DNA of 64,000 bases from Tremella fuciformis. Taxonomy: Eukaryota; Basidiomycota; Tremellomycetes; Tremellales; Tremellaceae. This document shows positions 32,687 to 42,389 of this stretch, piece by piece. The DNA is taken from NCBI GenBank assembly GCA_032768795.1, contig CP136494.1, positions 1,736,001 through 1,800,000 of the forward strand. The letters run 5' to 3'. The stretch's first letter is position 1. Every line of letters starts with the position of its first letter. The notes under the pieces were generated by a model. That model was not told the origin of the DNA, ran no database searches, and saw only the letters and a list, made by a program, of their open reading frames with translations. The translations under genes were made by a program, and so were the position numbers.

Positions 32687-35600
32687 CTAGGCTTCGCTCT
32701 CTTGTGCTAAAGCCCACAAAACTCCCTGCTCGACATCGTCGACGATCCTGGTCGGTTTATGTGCTGGTGGACCGTCCTCGTCTTTGTATACGCCGGTTCG
32801 GACCAGGAGCGATTTCCACCCGTGGCCATTGGCGCCTGCGATATCAGACGCTGGATTGTCTGACTGTCAACCAGACACCTCCATGGTAAAAGGCGAGCAC
32901 GCACCTCCGACCATGTACACATTGAACTCGCCCTCCGAATCCCGGCCCATCTTGCCGAGATGGTGCCGGAGCATCTTCTCCGCAAATGCATACGTGACAG
33001 TGTGAGGCTTGCCGTACTGTGTAACAGGTAGCTCGAGACCGGTCACAGTCTACAATCAGCCGAACCATCGCTGCTCAACATCGCGAGACTCCCCTTGTAA
33101 ATTGCCCCGAGAGCTTCTTTGAACGCACCCATGCCGTATCGCGGCAGGGGATAGTCGCTTCCGCATCAGCAATATGGGGCACATGGTGTTGAATCGCGGA
33201 CGAGCTGAAGAGAGAATTCATCGTACTATCTCTATGAGTGGTGGCTATATGTAGTTTCGTCCTACGGCACTTCCTATAACCCCGCAGTGGCGGCTAACCT
33301 TCAACACTCCCCTTTAGACGTCACTGCACCTCTGCACGCCATCAAAACTGCCGTGCTCACTGTGCCACATTTGCCACCCATCTCATAACTCCTCATAACT
33401 CCAGTCCCTGAATGAGCGTCAACACCGCCCGCACGACTGCTCGTCGCCGCCTCTCTCTTTTACCTCTCTACCGTCCAGTGATCCCGGGGTGAGTCCAGTG
33501 AACTCCCGGTTCCCCCGGGTGAGGAGCAGTGTCCTAGGCCTCACCCGCCGGCCTGCAATGGTCTTGAGGCGGAATCCTATCGGTCGGGACCTTGGTTGCG
33601 TGCGGGTCAGCACCCGGGGCGAACGCGGCGGTTTCAGAGTCTTCAACAGATTCCCGCTTAGCGAAGAAGCACACGCTTGACGCAACCGGGGATCTCTCGA
33701 CTCGATGTTTTCTGCCGCCTTGTTCCGGAGTATGGTTCATGCGTGAGTCATCCTTTCTTGCTCCGCCATCCACTACTCCCAGCCCCTCTCGGTGTCGCTG
33801 ATGCGCCGGTCCCGCCAAACCCTTTGTGAAGATGTCGGCCAGTTGATCGTCTGTTCTGACGTATTCCAGATCATATCTGCCGCTCTTCTTGACGTCTCGG
33901 ATCTGATGCCAGTATATGTCGATGTGCTTGGTTGAACGATGGTGAGCCGGATTCTCTACCAGGGCAATGGCCGACTGGTTGTCGCACCATATCATCACCC
34001 TTTCCGTGCTCTCCACTCCGTACTCCATCAACGCCTTCTTCACCCATTCCACGTCCTTCCAGGTCTCCGTGAGGGCGTAATACTCGGCTTCGGCTGTTGA
34101 TAACGCTCGACTCTTCTGCTTCTGTGTCGCCCAGCTGACAGTAGATCCTCGGAACTTGACAATAAAGCCACTTGTTGACTTTCTGTCGGACAAGTCCCCA
34201 GCGTGGTCGGCATCACTCCATGCTTCCAGCACAGGCGTTCTCCTTTTGCCGCCAAGCTTCAATCCTAAGGTGCGTGTACCCTTCAAGTACTTCAACGCCC
34301 TTTTCCCCATCTCCCAGTGCTCTTGTGTCGGAGCTGAGCAATGTCTTGCCAGTGCGCTGACCGTGAAGGTTATGTCCGGTCGCGTCGCCATTGCTGCCCA
34401 CATCAAGCTCCCGACTAGCTGCTGGTATCTTGCCACGCCCTCGTGACACGGCTCTCCGTCTGGTTGGAGGTGGACACCCGCTACCCATGGGGTAGTGACA
34501 GGCTTGGCGGTTGTCATATTGAATCGGTCAAGGATGGTGTCGATGTAAGCCGTTTGACTGAGATGGATGGTGCGCTCCTCCGTGTCCCGGCTGACCTTCA
34601 GTCCGAGCATGAACGTCACCTCCCCAGCATCGGTCATCTCCCACCGCCTTGCTAATTCCCTCTTGATCTCATCAACCGTTGCCTTGTCCTTTGCTGCTAC
34701 CAGCATGTCGTCCACATACACCACCAGGTACGCCGTCTTGTTTCCTTTTCTCACGTACACTCCCCAGTCCTGTGCACACCGCTCGAACCCGAGCTTTGCC
34801 AGTTGCTTATCCAAAGCCTCCCACCAGGTTCGACCTGCTTGCTTCAATCCGTAAAGGGCCTTGAGCAGCTTCACGCAGTTTGCCTTCCTGTTGGTTGCTT
34901 GATAGCCAAGGGGTATCTCCATGTAGATTGGTGTCGTGAGTTCTCCATTGAGAAATGCTGAAATGACATCGACCTGACCTGTTGCTAGGCCATCTGTCGC
35001 CACAATGGTGAAGAATATTCGAAGTGATGTGAGGCGTGCCACGGGTGAGTAGGTCTCCTCGAAGTCTTGTCCAGGGACCTGCGAGTATCCTTTGGCGACA
35101 ATCCGAGCCTTGTGCTTGATGATTGCTCCGTCCTGATCTCGCTTTGTCTTGAACACCCATTTGCACCCTACTATCCTTCTGCCCTCGGGCAACACCGCTT
35201 CTTCCCATGTCCCAGCTTTCTCAATCACGCGCAGCTCTGCGCTCACCGCCTCTTCCCATTGTTTCTTGAGGGGTGACGCCATGGCCTGCTCATACGTCTT
35301 TGGGTCATCGTCCAATGCTGCCGTTGCTGACAGCATCCAGCCAAATATCTCGTCATTGCTTGCAATGTTGACCTCGCCATCGGCAATCATTACTCGTGGC
35401 GCCCGGACTCTTTCACTGCGTCGAGGTTGGAATGGTACTGGCTCCGCAGGCACCGGTGCAGGTTGGTCTGCCTGAGCATCCTCTTGCCCGGCTCCCCCTT
35501 CCTCTGCTACCGCCTCGGGCTCTGCCCTCTCTTCCGCCTCCTCTGTGACTTGCTCCCCTGAGCTTGGCTGATCGTCCAAAGATTCCATCGGTACCGGCAC

Positions 35601-38600
35601 TTGCTCGACTTGCTCGGTTACCTCCTCTCTTGCAGGTGGATTAACATTGGCTTGATTTGTTGTCCTGAAAGTGACGTCCCGGCTGAAGATCACCTTTTGC
35701 GTGAGTGGAAGCCATATTGCCCATCCACTTGTTCCCGCTGGCAATCCCACCAGTCGTCCCTTCTCCGCTCTTGCCTGTGTCATATCCCCTTTCTCTCTGT
35801 TGGCATCTGGGATCCTTACCCATGCCTCGCACCCAAAAGGATGTACGTCCTCCATGCTTGGTTTGCGCTTCCACAGCACTTCCCAGGGCGTCTTCCCGTC
35901 CGAGCCTACTCTTGTCCTCATGAGCATGGCTTCCGTCCACTTCATTGCAAACACCCAATGTTCTCCTCCCATCTTTGCTCCGATGAGATTTGCAGCTATC
36001 ATCTCCTTCACCGTCCTGTTCATCCTCTCTGCTACTCCGTTGAGCTGAGGCGTGTACGCCGGGGTGATCTGGTGTACCAGACCTTTCTCCTGCGTCCACC
36101 TATCCCACCTCTCTCCCGAGTACTCCCCTCCGCCATCAGTCCTGATGACTTTGATTGTCGTGCTGAGGGCATTCTCGAGGAGGGCGATGCACTTCTGCAA
36201 GTGCCCAAGTACCTCGCTCTTCTTCTCCATTGCTCGGAGCAGAGTGATCTGGGTGAAGTCGTCTATGATCGTAACATAGTACCGCATGCCGCTTGTGCTT
36301 GGCCTCACTGGACCAGCCACGTCGGAGTGAACAATCTCCAATGGTGTTTTGCCTCTGATGGACACGTCGTTGAATGTGAGTCGGGTCGCTTTACTGATTT
36401 GGCAGCTCTCGCAGTCGCTTGTCTTGAACTCGAGGCCTCCCGTGATGGTGAGTCCAATTGCTCTCTCATCCCGTGCCAAATCCTTGATGGTGGTCACTCC
36501 CAAGTGCCCCAGCGCCTCATGCCACTCCTTCAACGTTCTTCCTCTCGTTGCCGCCATCACCAGTCCTCTCGTACTTTCTCCTTGCTGACTCCCTTTAGCT
36601 CCCCTGCCCCGCGGTAGCTCTATCGTCCACAAGCCTCCCCTATGGGTGAACTCGACAGTGACACCATGCTTGATGTGTGTCATCCCGGCTCGACTTGCTT
36701 CAATGTTGAACTTCCAGCCCCGCTTAGCCAAAGTTGGCATTGAGAGTAGGTTGAGTCGTCCATTTGGTAGATAGTACACCTCTTTGAGAGTGAATGGTAC
36801 CCTTTTGTTGATGGTCGTGACGAAGGAACCTGACTGATCTGCAGTCATCACAGTATCTTTGTTGGCTGCCCCAAACCGTCGTGGGGTTGTGAGGTTGATC
36901 ATGTCGGAGAGTAGGCTTTGGTCGTGAGTGAGGTGATGAGTAGCGCCAGAGTCGAGGATCCAGAGTGCATGGCCGTTCTCGGTAGCAGCTCCTACAGCGG
37001 GTTGCCCCACATGCAGCGCTGGTGCTACTCCAGCCAATCCCTCGTACTCCCTGCTCACTCCCACCATCTTCTCCGCCGCATTTGCTTCTCCTTTCTTCTC
37101 TCCGTCCTTCCTTGACCAACAGTCCTCAGCCTTGTGCCCTTGCTTCCCGCAAGTAAAGCACTTTCCAGGGAACTTTCCTTTAGTTCTCTCGCCATCTCCT
37201 CTAGAGTTGGGTTGACGTCTGCCGCCACCCTGAGGGCCTCCTTGTTGGCCTCTCCCAAAGCGTCGACCTCGTTCCCTGCCATTGCCTCTGTAGGGCTGGC
37301 CCCCAACAGCCAGTGCCATTGCCTCTGCTGTTGCTGAACGGGTGTCGGATATTGCTTTTCTCTTTTCTTCGATGAGGTAGATGCGTCGCAGGGATGTAAA
37401 CCGTTGCTGATTCTCCGGGAGACTGAAAAACTGTGAGCGAATTGGGTGTAGGTGATAGGGAAGGGTCTCGATGAATGCCGCACAACGGGACTTGTCGTCC
37501 TTGAGTTCTGGTATGCCGGCTGCTGCCCCTCGTTCTGCTATCCCTCCGAACTTCTCCAAATGCTCCTTCATGTCTCCTTCCTCAGTCAGGAAGAGCGTCC
37601 CAAGCTCTCTCCTAATCTCCTGCTTGTTTTCTGCCGACTCAAGTGGGTGAATCTCAATTAAGAGCTCCCACATCTCGAACGCTGTCGTGCAGTCGAGGAG
37701 ATCCAGTCGATAAGTCGTACTGACAAACCGTCGGATCTGCCCCATGGCGCGCTGATTCTTGGATCGCCAATCCAGGAGTTCTCTCCTCTTCTGGTCTGCC
37801 CCTATCCCCAAGGCTGGCTTCAATTCTGTGCCGCTCGTAGTCGTAGTCCCCATACTACTGACGTCAGGGGTGGGTTCTCGTGCTTCGTCCACTGGCTCTG
37901 GCAGGTAGCCCAATGCTACGTCGTAACAACCGACCAAGTTGAACCAGTCAATCATGGCATTGCGCCACTCAAAGTAGTTGCCTAATCCCTTCAAAATAGG
38001 GATGCTCATGGCAGTGCTGTTGACAGTGGTCTCGGTGGTCGACATGATGGTGGTTGTTGTGCTCAGAGTTGCCTCTTTAGATATATCTGATTCCAAATCT
38101 GTTGAATCGCGGACGAGCTGAAGAGAGAATTCATCGTACTATCTCTATGAGTGGTGGCTATATGTAGTTTCGTCCTACGGCACTTCCTATAACCCCGCAG
38201 TGGCGGCTAACCTTCAACACATGGGACGCGCATTGCTCACGTGCCCCATACAAGGTCGGGGTTCGTCATCACCAGCGGGATCTCCTTGCCGTCTTCGTGG
38301 CCAAATGGGCGGTGGCGTCTTGTCCCCATACGTCCGCCGTCGGATGCCAGGAGCTCCGTAATAATTTGCGTGGCGAGACCCCAGTCGAGTCCCTTGTCGT
38401 GGATGACGAAGATGGCGTGCAGCGGTGTGGTACTGAAGTCCACATCAGCCTGTCTGTCAGCGTACACCCAATGAGCGCAGCTGCAATATGATTGAAGCGA
38501 GGCTGACCTTTGCGAATGCCCGCTCGGCTTCCGTGAGGGTGTATCGGTCCCATACACTTGGACGCCAGGCCACAATGTCCTGTAGCAGGTACGCGCGGCG

Positions 38601-39287
38601 CAGTCCGTAGCTACGCATAAGTTTAAGGCAGATGAGCGTATGGATCGGATTCACGATTCCGCGATGCGGCGCGCGCTGTCTCCCTCGCCGCCTACGACCA
38701 GCACCGGCTTGTCGGCGTAGTCTCCTACATAGTCTCTGAGGGGCGTGTGGGATTGTACGAGCTGGTCGGCGCCGATCTGCACTCAGTACACCGCTTGGGC
38801 AATGTAGAGAGTAGGGGTATCATACCTCTACACCCAGGTCTTGAGACAAGGCACGACAGCGGTCCGCCTCGGTCATACCGCCTCCATTGGTGATGAGCAG
38901 GAATGGTACAGGCCTAGCTGTCAGGCTTGATTATGTCGTGGTTGCTGAAGTTACACCAACCTTGACAAGCGGCCATCCTGTCCCGACAAGAGCTTCAATA
39001 CTCGTTGTGCCTGCGGTAAGACATGCTCGCCCTGCTTGAGCACGCCGTCCTCGGCATCAGCGAAGCCGCATCTACTACCCTGTGACCAGACGCACGATGT
39101 CGAATGCAAACGCCAGCGATTTCGGTACAAGCGCTTTCCTTAAATCGGGACCTACACAAGTCAGTCGCGTCAGCCGTGGGGATTAGGAGGGCTCACCATG
39201 CAGTAGTCGACGACCCGGCAGCTTTTGTCGAATACCTACCCTGCTGGATAACAAGTGAGCCCTCGAGGGGCCCACAAGCACGCTCAT
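32687..39287 (-). CDS. CECR5-type HAD-superfamily hydrolase, carrying a retrotransposon in one intron
   Basis: Mitochondrial-type HAD protein related to human CECR5/HDHD5. Start MSVLVGPSRAHLLSSR at 39287 looks like a mitochondrial presequence. After two introns comes the HAD motif I AFDIDGVLKQG, then LLITNGG-type motif II, SHTPLRDYVGDYADKPVLVVG and DSARRIAE, ATPLHAIFVIHDKGLDWGLA-type segment, and NPDLVWGT at about 38245. Coding resumes at 33157 with DYPLPRYGMGAFKEAL, then QYGKPHTVTYAFAEKML and FNVYMVG, NPASDIAGANGHGWKSLLVRTGVY and VEQGVLWALAQESEA, stop 32687-32689. These last motifs are the HAD motif IV region. The intron between the two parts is 33158-38240 and is filled by a copia element; its donor (GTGAGC) and acceptor (GCGGAAG) are intact, so the gene may still be expressed. 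Confidence 0.88.
33187..33306 (-). repeat. 3' LTR of the copia element, 120 bp
   Basis: Starts TGTTGAATCG and ends CTTCAACA, with 7-bp terminal inverted repeats TGTTGAA/TTCAACA. Identical by eye to the other LTR. Confidence 0.95.
33534..38045 (-). CDS. copia Gag-Pol polyprotein, about 1,503 aa
   Basis: First ATG of the frame is at 38045 (MSTTETTVNSTAMS); the frame upstream opens only with TTG. Gag region with a UBN2-like segment (GDMKEHLEKFGGIAERGAAA) and a CCHC knuckle CFTCGKQGHKAEDCW near residue 310. Protease motif WILDSGATHHLTHD. Integrase: WHEALGHLGVTT...SCQISKATR zinc-binding part, then DVAGPVRPSTSG, IRTDGGGEY and NGVAERMNRTVKEM (DDE core). Reverse transcriptase with WVFKTKRDQDG, QVDVISAFLNGEL and VVYVDDMLVAAKD. 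RNase H with WSDADHAGDLSDRKSTSG and QLADIFTKGLAG. No frameshift or stop separates gag and pol, so the copy looks coding-competent. The ~90 residues after the RNase H end are not conserved in type. Confidence 0.95.
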   Translation of the reverse strand: MSTTETTVNSTAMSIPILKGLGNYFEWRNAMIDWFNLVGCYDVALGYLPEPVDEAREPTPDVSSMGTTTTSGTELKPALGIGADQKRRELLDWRSKNQRAMGQIRRFVSTTYRLDLLDCTTAFEMWELLIEIHPLESAENKQEIRRELGTLFLTEEGDMKEHLEKFGGIAERGAAAGIPELKDDKSRCAAFIETLPYHLHPIRSQFFSLPENQQRFTSLRRIYLIEEKRKAISDTRSATAEAMALAVGGQPYRGNGRERGRRFGRGQQGGPQGGGRRQPNSRGDGERTKGKFPGKCFTCGKQGHKAEDCWSRKDGEKKGEANAAEKMVGVSREYEGLAGVAPALHVGQPAVGAATENGHALWILDSGATHHLTHDQSLLSDMINLTTPRRFGAANKDTVMTADQSGSFVTTINKRVPFTLKEVYYLPNGRLNLLSMPTLAKRGWKFNIEASRAGMTHIKHGVTVEFTHRGGLWTIELPRGRGAKGSQQGESTRGLVMAATRGRTLKEWHEALGHLGVTTIKDLARDERAIGLTITGGLEFKTSDCESCQISKATRLTFNDVSIRGKTPLEIVHSDVAGPVRPSTSGMRYYVTIIDDFTQITLLRAMEKKSEVLGHLQKCIALLENALSTTIKVIRTDGGGEYSGERWDRWTQEKGLVHQITPAYTPQLNGVAERMNRTVKEMIAANLIGAKMGGEHWVFAMKWTEAMLMRTRVGSDGKTPWEVLWKRKPSMEDVHPFGCEAWVRIPDANREKGDMTQARAEKGRLVGLPAGTSGWAIWLPLTQKVIFSRDVTFRTTNQANVNPPAREEVTEQVEQVPVPMESLDDQPSSGEQVTEEAEERAEPEAVAEEGGAGQEDAQADQPAPVPAEPVPFQPRRSERVRAPRVMIADGEVNIASNDEIFGWMLSATAALDDDPKTYEQAMASPLKKQWEEAVSAELRVIEKAGTWEEAVLPEGRRIVGCKWVFKTKRDQDGAIIKHKARIVAKGYSQVPGQDFEETYSPVARLTSLRIFFTIVATDGLATGQVDVISAFLNGELTTPIYMEIPLGYQATNRKANCVKLLKALYGLKQAGRTWWEALDKQLAKLGFERCAQDWGVYVRKGNKTAYLVVYVDDMLVAAKDKATVDEIKRELARRWEMTDAGEVTFMLGLKVSRDTEERTIHLSQTAYIDTILDRFNMTTAKPVTTPWVAGVHLQPDGEPCHEGVARYQQLVGSLMWAAMATRPDITFTVSALARHCSAPTQEHWEMGKRALKYLKGTRTLGLKLGGKRRTPVLEAWSDADHAGDLSDRKSTSGFIVKFRGSTVSWATQKQKSRALSTAEAEYYALTETWKDVEWVKKALMEYGVESTERVMIWCDNQSAIALVENPAHHRSTKHIDIYWHQIRDVKKSGRYDLEYVRTDDQLADIFTKGLAGPAHQRHREGLGVVDGGARKDDSRMNHTPEQGGRKHRVERSPVASSVCFFAKRESVEDSETAAFAPGADPHATKVPTDRIPPQDHCRPAGEA
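38100..38219 (-). repeat. 5' LTR of the copia element, 120 bp
   Basis: Same sequence as 33187-33306. As the element is on the minus strand this is the 5' LTR and should hold its promoter, though at 120 bp it is near the lower limit for LTRs. Confidence 0.95.
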
Positions 39288-39557
39288 GGCGGCCTCGAAT
39301 GTCGTGCAACGAGAGAGATGAGAAGAAGATGCTTCGAAAATGAGCCATTTGGTCATCTTATCGGACCTGTCGGTGTTGTCGGTGCCTGAGTGGCCATTGC
39401 ACTTCCGCGTGCTGCTCGACCAGCCGGGCCGACGCATCACCTTCCCACTCGTCTTTGCGTCTGATCCATCTCCTTGAGCGCGTCTCATCTGCGCATACCT
39501 GCTGCATCCGAGCAGTCCCCGACACACTTCTTCAGCCGACTTGCTGTCCTCGTCATC

Positions 39558-39864
39558 ATGGTTCTCGGCAGACTCGTTCATTACACCTTTGACGCGTTGG
39601 CAGTGTCGGCCATTCTGGCGGGTGTCAAGAAATCCACGGGCTTTGCGTGAGTCGTGCGACCGCACGAATCTCTTGTCCTCCAGGCCAGCTCCAGCCAGAC
39701 ACTCCATATTGTGGCCACACACGCTGACATGTAGCCCCTCGACCGACCTCATTCCCGACTCGTCGATCAAGTCCCTTGCGGATGGCTACTTTTCGGCAGG
39801 CGAAACCATCTACAATATCATTGCGGGCCAAGCAGTCACCAGCCAGTACTTCAAGCGTTCATGA
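39558..39864 (+). CDS. DUF1748/Mco10-like small mitochondrial protein, about 80 aa
   Basis: MVLGRLVHYTFDALAVSAIL then AGVKKSTGFA, a 5' splice site GTGAGT at about 39648, acceptor CATGTAG near 39734, then PSTDLIPDSSIKSLADGYFS and AGETIYNIIAGQAVTSQYFK. Length and both ends match fungal DUF1748 proteins such as yeast Mco10, which associates with ATP synthase. One N-terminal membrane helix is likely. The gene shares a 270-bp upstream region with the HAD gene, also a predicted mitochondrial protein. Confidence 0.88.
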
Positions 39865-40113
39865 GCGGGATACCAGTCGCAAAGGTGGCCGTCCGGAAGG
39901 AGAGGGGTTCATGAGCGATACGGACTTTCGAATCGCTACTGCCAGGTCTAGGCTTAGGCATGGCAGCGCTCATTCGGCGAGGGGACGTATGCGGACAACA
40001 GGCTGGATTCATCTGGTCTGACAAGACATGTACAGTAGATTCCAATGTCCGTGATGGCTGACCCAACTCGCGAAGATTGACCATGTGGCCTCCGCTCGCC
40101 CTCTCATTTATGG

Positions 40114-41795
40114 TCATATCTCATCGTCCCTGACCACCTGATGACTGGTCGTCACCAGCACCTGCGGCGGGCCCTGGATCTGCGGCATGCCAACATCAAT
40201 CGGGGACTTGAACTTCTGTATGGCCCTCGGCAGATTGGTCATCTCGCTCATGCGCGCGCGCCTGCTCCTGTCGATCACATCCGCAAACGGCGCCTCGTCG
40301 TCTTGCTGCCGCCACCGCGTGCTCGGCGACGTGGGCGACATCTCGTGCTCTTCTATGACGGGCGCCAGTAGTCCCGCTGCCATCGTCTCGCGCTCAATAT
40401 TGAGTCGCTCGCCGAGCTCCATGAAGTGCGGAGTCGACGGGTGCGCGTTGCCTTTGCTCGAGTGGGGAGATGGGAGCGGCCGTTTGTACGGCACCATCGG
40501 GTGAAAGTTGCCTTCTTGGCTTCCTGCGCCTGCTTCCGCCAGCCCACCGACCTTGGACGGCTGCGACTCGGCGTCCATATTGCGCGGCAGAAGTATCTGT
40601 ACCTCAGCACTGACCTGCTGGCTCGTCGTCGCCTGGCAGAGCTTACGATAACGCTCAGGCATGTCGAGATGAACAAGGCCAGCTCGCCAAGGCAATAGCA
40701 AAAGTCTGCACCGAACGAAGACCTGTTGATGCGCTGAGTCTTGCTCAGACCGTCGGCGGCCAGGATGGTCTGCGTGCATCAGCTGATGCCGTCTGTGTCG
40801 CGCGGGACTCACAAATGCGAGAGCGTAGATCAGGCGGAAGACGGTCCGTATCTCGTTGAGCTCCTTGAAAAAGGACAGGCGCTCGAGCACCTCGAAAGTC
40901 GCCCCCATCGCCTTGACAGAGCGGATGAAAGACGGGAAGACAACGCAAAGCACGACCGAGCCAATGGCCAAGCTACACTGATCAGACGGACACTCCCTGA
41001 ACATGACGGATCGCCCACCAGCAGCTCATGACGCCGCCGACGCAGAAGAGGTACGCGCGCATCATGTCCAGATTGGTCGTCTCGATCTGCAGAGCGGCAA
41101 AGAGCAGCGCGCAGCCGGTGATGACGCTCCCGACGAAGACCTTGAAGTAGTGCGAACCAAGCCATGTGCGGTTGGGCCCGCCAGGCGACCGGATGCTCGT
41201 GATGAGGTACGACCAGTACAAGAACTGCCGCAGCCGTAAGCTTGTGTACGTCCAACCATGCGTGCGATACGACCCACCTCTTCCAGGTGTACGGCCTGGA
41301 GGCAGACCCATCCGGCGCAGAAGACGTAGATGGAGCGCCGCCACAGCTGCTGATAGTGCTCGGACCAGACTTGCCACGGCGCCGGCTGAACTGTGCCGAG
41401 CAGCTCTATATAAAACTGATCAGGTAAGCTGAGGGCACGTTGCGGCTCGGATCAGAACCGCCACCGGCCGGGACATCCGACTGACCTCCTTGTACGAGAT
41501 GTGGACCTGTATCCCGATGCCCACGAAGAAAAAGGCGATGGACAGGATCAGGACATGGCACATGATGGCCGTGAACCAGTTCTGCCGAGTGGGAATGAGG
41601 CATCTGACATGAGCGTGAGCCTCCACGTTCCCCTGCCCGTCCGCGACACTCACCGGAAATGGTCGTAGTGCCACGTATGCCACATGACAAACATCCAGCC
41701 CGAGATGACGCTAAAGCGTCAGCTTGCCGCGTCTGCGCCGTGCCAGTGGTCACTGACACTAGGAGGGAGAAGCTGTTGGTCGATGGGGACGTCAT
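40114..41795 (-). CDS. multi-pass membrane protein of unknown function
   Basis: Start MTSPSTNSFSLLV at 41795. About five short introns link hydrophobic exons: VISGWMFVMWHTWHYDHFR, NWFTAIMCHVLILSIAFFFV, LWRRSIYVFCAGWVCLQAV, FLYWSYLITSIRSPGG, YFKVFVGSVITGCALLFAAL, YLFCVGGVMSC with LAIGSVVLCVVFPSFIR, and VFRLIYALAF, suggesting seven or eight helices. The C-terminal tail of about 150 residues is hydrophilic (PMVPYKRPLPSPHSSKG, EHEMSPTSPSTRW) and ends VVRDDEI. A receptor-like layout is possible, but I cannot place it in a known GPCR family. Confidence 0.6.
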
Positions 41796-42389
41796 CGTGG
41801 GGTCGCCGCCAGCTCAGGCAAGCTGGTCAGCGCAGGTGACAAAGTCGGGGAGGAGAAACCCGGTCTCAAGAGGCGAAGAGAGAAACCGGAGAGACGAATA
41901 CGAGGACAACTTGGACAGGATCTGACATGGGTCGGTGAAGGACAGGAAGCCACCGAGGGCGCGAAGAAGCTCGCAGGATGGGCCGAGGTGCCGCGCATTC
42001 ACTGTTTTGTTCCATGTGCTACTACGCCCACAAAGGCAGCAATGCGCCATGAAAGCCCCATTTCCCGAGACGACCCCGGCTTTGTGAGACTGTCTACCAG
42101 TAAGCCGTCCTTGGGGGCCTCTCAAGGGCTGCGCGGCAATCCCGGGATCGATGTCAGTATGGCGAATCGCCATCTTGCCCGGAGCAAAGGACCTTGATTT
42201 GAAGGATGTCAAAGGATGCGCACGCAATCGGCGACCCGCCATAAAGGACCGATATCACAAGACGAGAGGCCAAGCCCCACGACGACGGGTGCTAGCGATA
42301 CATACGTGGTCCAGTGTACGAACGGGAAGCCACAGCAAGTCAGTGACCGCCACCATCTATGGGCAAGACGCACCAAGGACTGCCTTGAA
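41796..42389. other. intergenic, 594 bp
   Basis: Upstream of the multi-pass membrane gene and downstream of the RING gene. A 142-codon minus-strand frame (41814-42242) has no recognisable content and is probably chance or leader sequence. Confidence 0.4.

Larger units (their letters stand above)
33187..38219 (-). mobile_element. Ty1/copia LTR retrotransposon, 5,033 bp
   Basis: Bounded by identical 120-bp direct repeats and flanked by the 5-bp target duplication CATGG (33182-33186 and 38220-38224). Coding capacity is one long frame with protease before integrase before reverse transcriptase and RNase H, the copia order. A purine tract AAAGGGGAG abuts the 3' LTR (RC of 33307-33315). A candidate primer-binding site TGGAATCAG lies four bases after the 5' LTR, one mismatch from the TGGTATCAG used by many copia elements. 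Confidence 0.95.
33158..38240 (-). other. host intron expanded by retrotransposon insertion
   Basis: Without the element and one copy of its target duplication this intron is 45 nt, the normal size here. Donor GTGAGC at 38240 and branch/acceptor TGCTGATGCGGAAG near 33158 are both present. The element lies in the same orientation as the gene. Confidence 0.85.

Noticed and set aside
41814..42242. 142-codon minus-strand frame upstream of the multi-pass membrane gene
   Set aside because: No family resemblance, no supporting splice sites and no codon pattern; probably chance.
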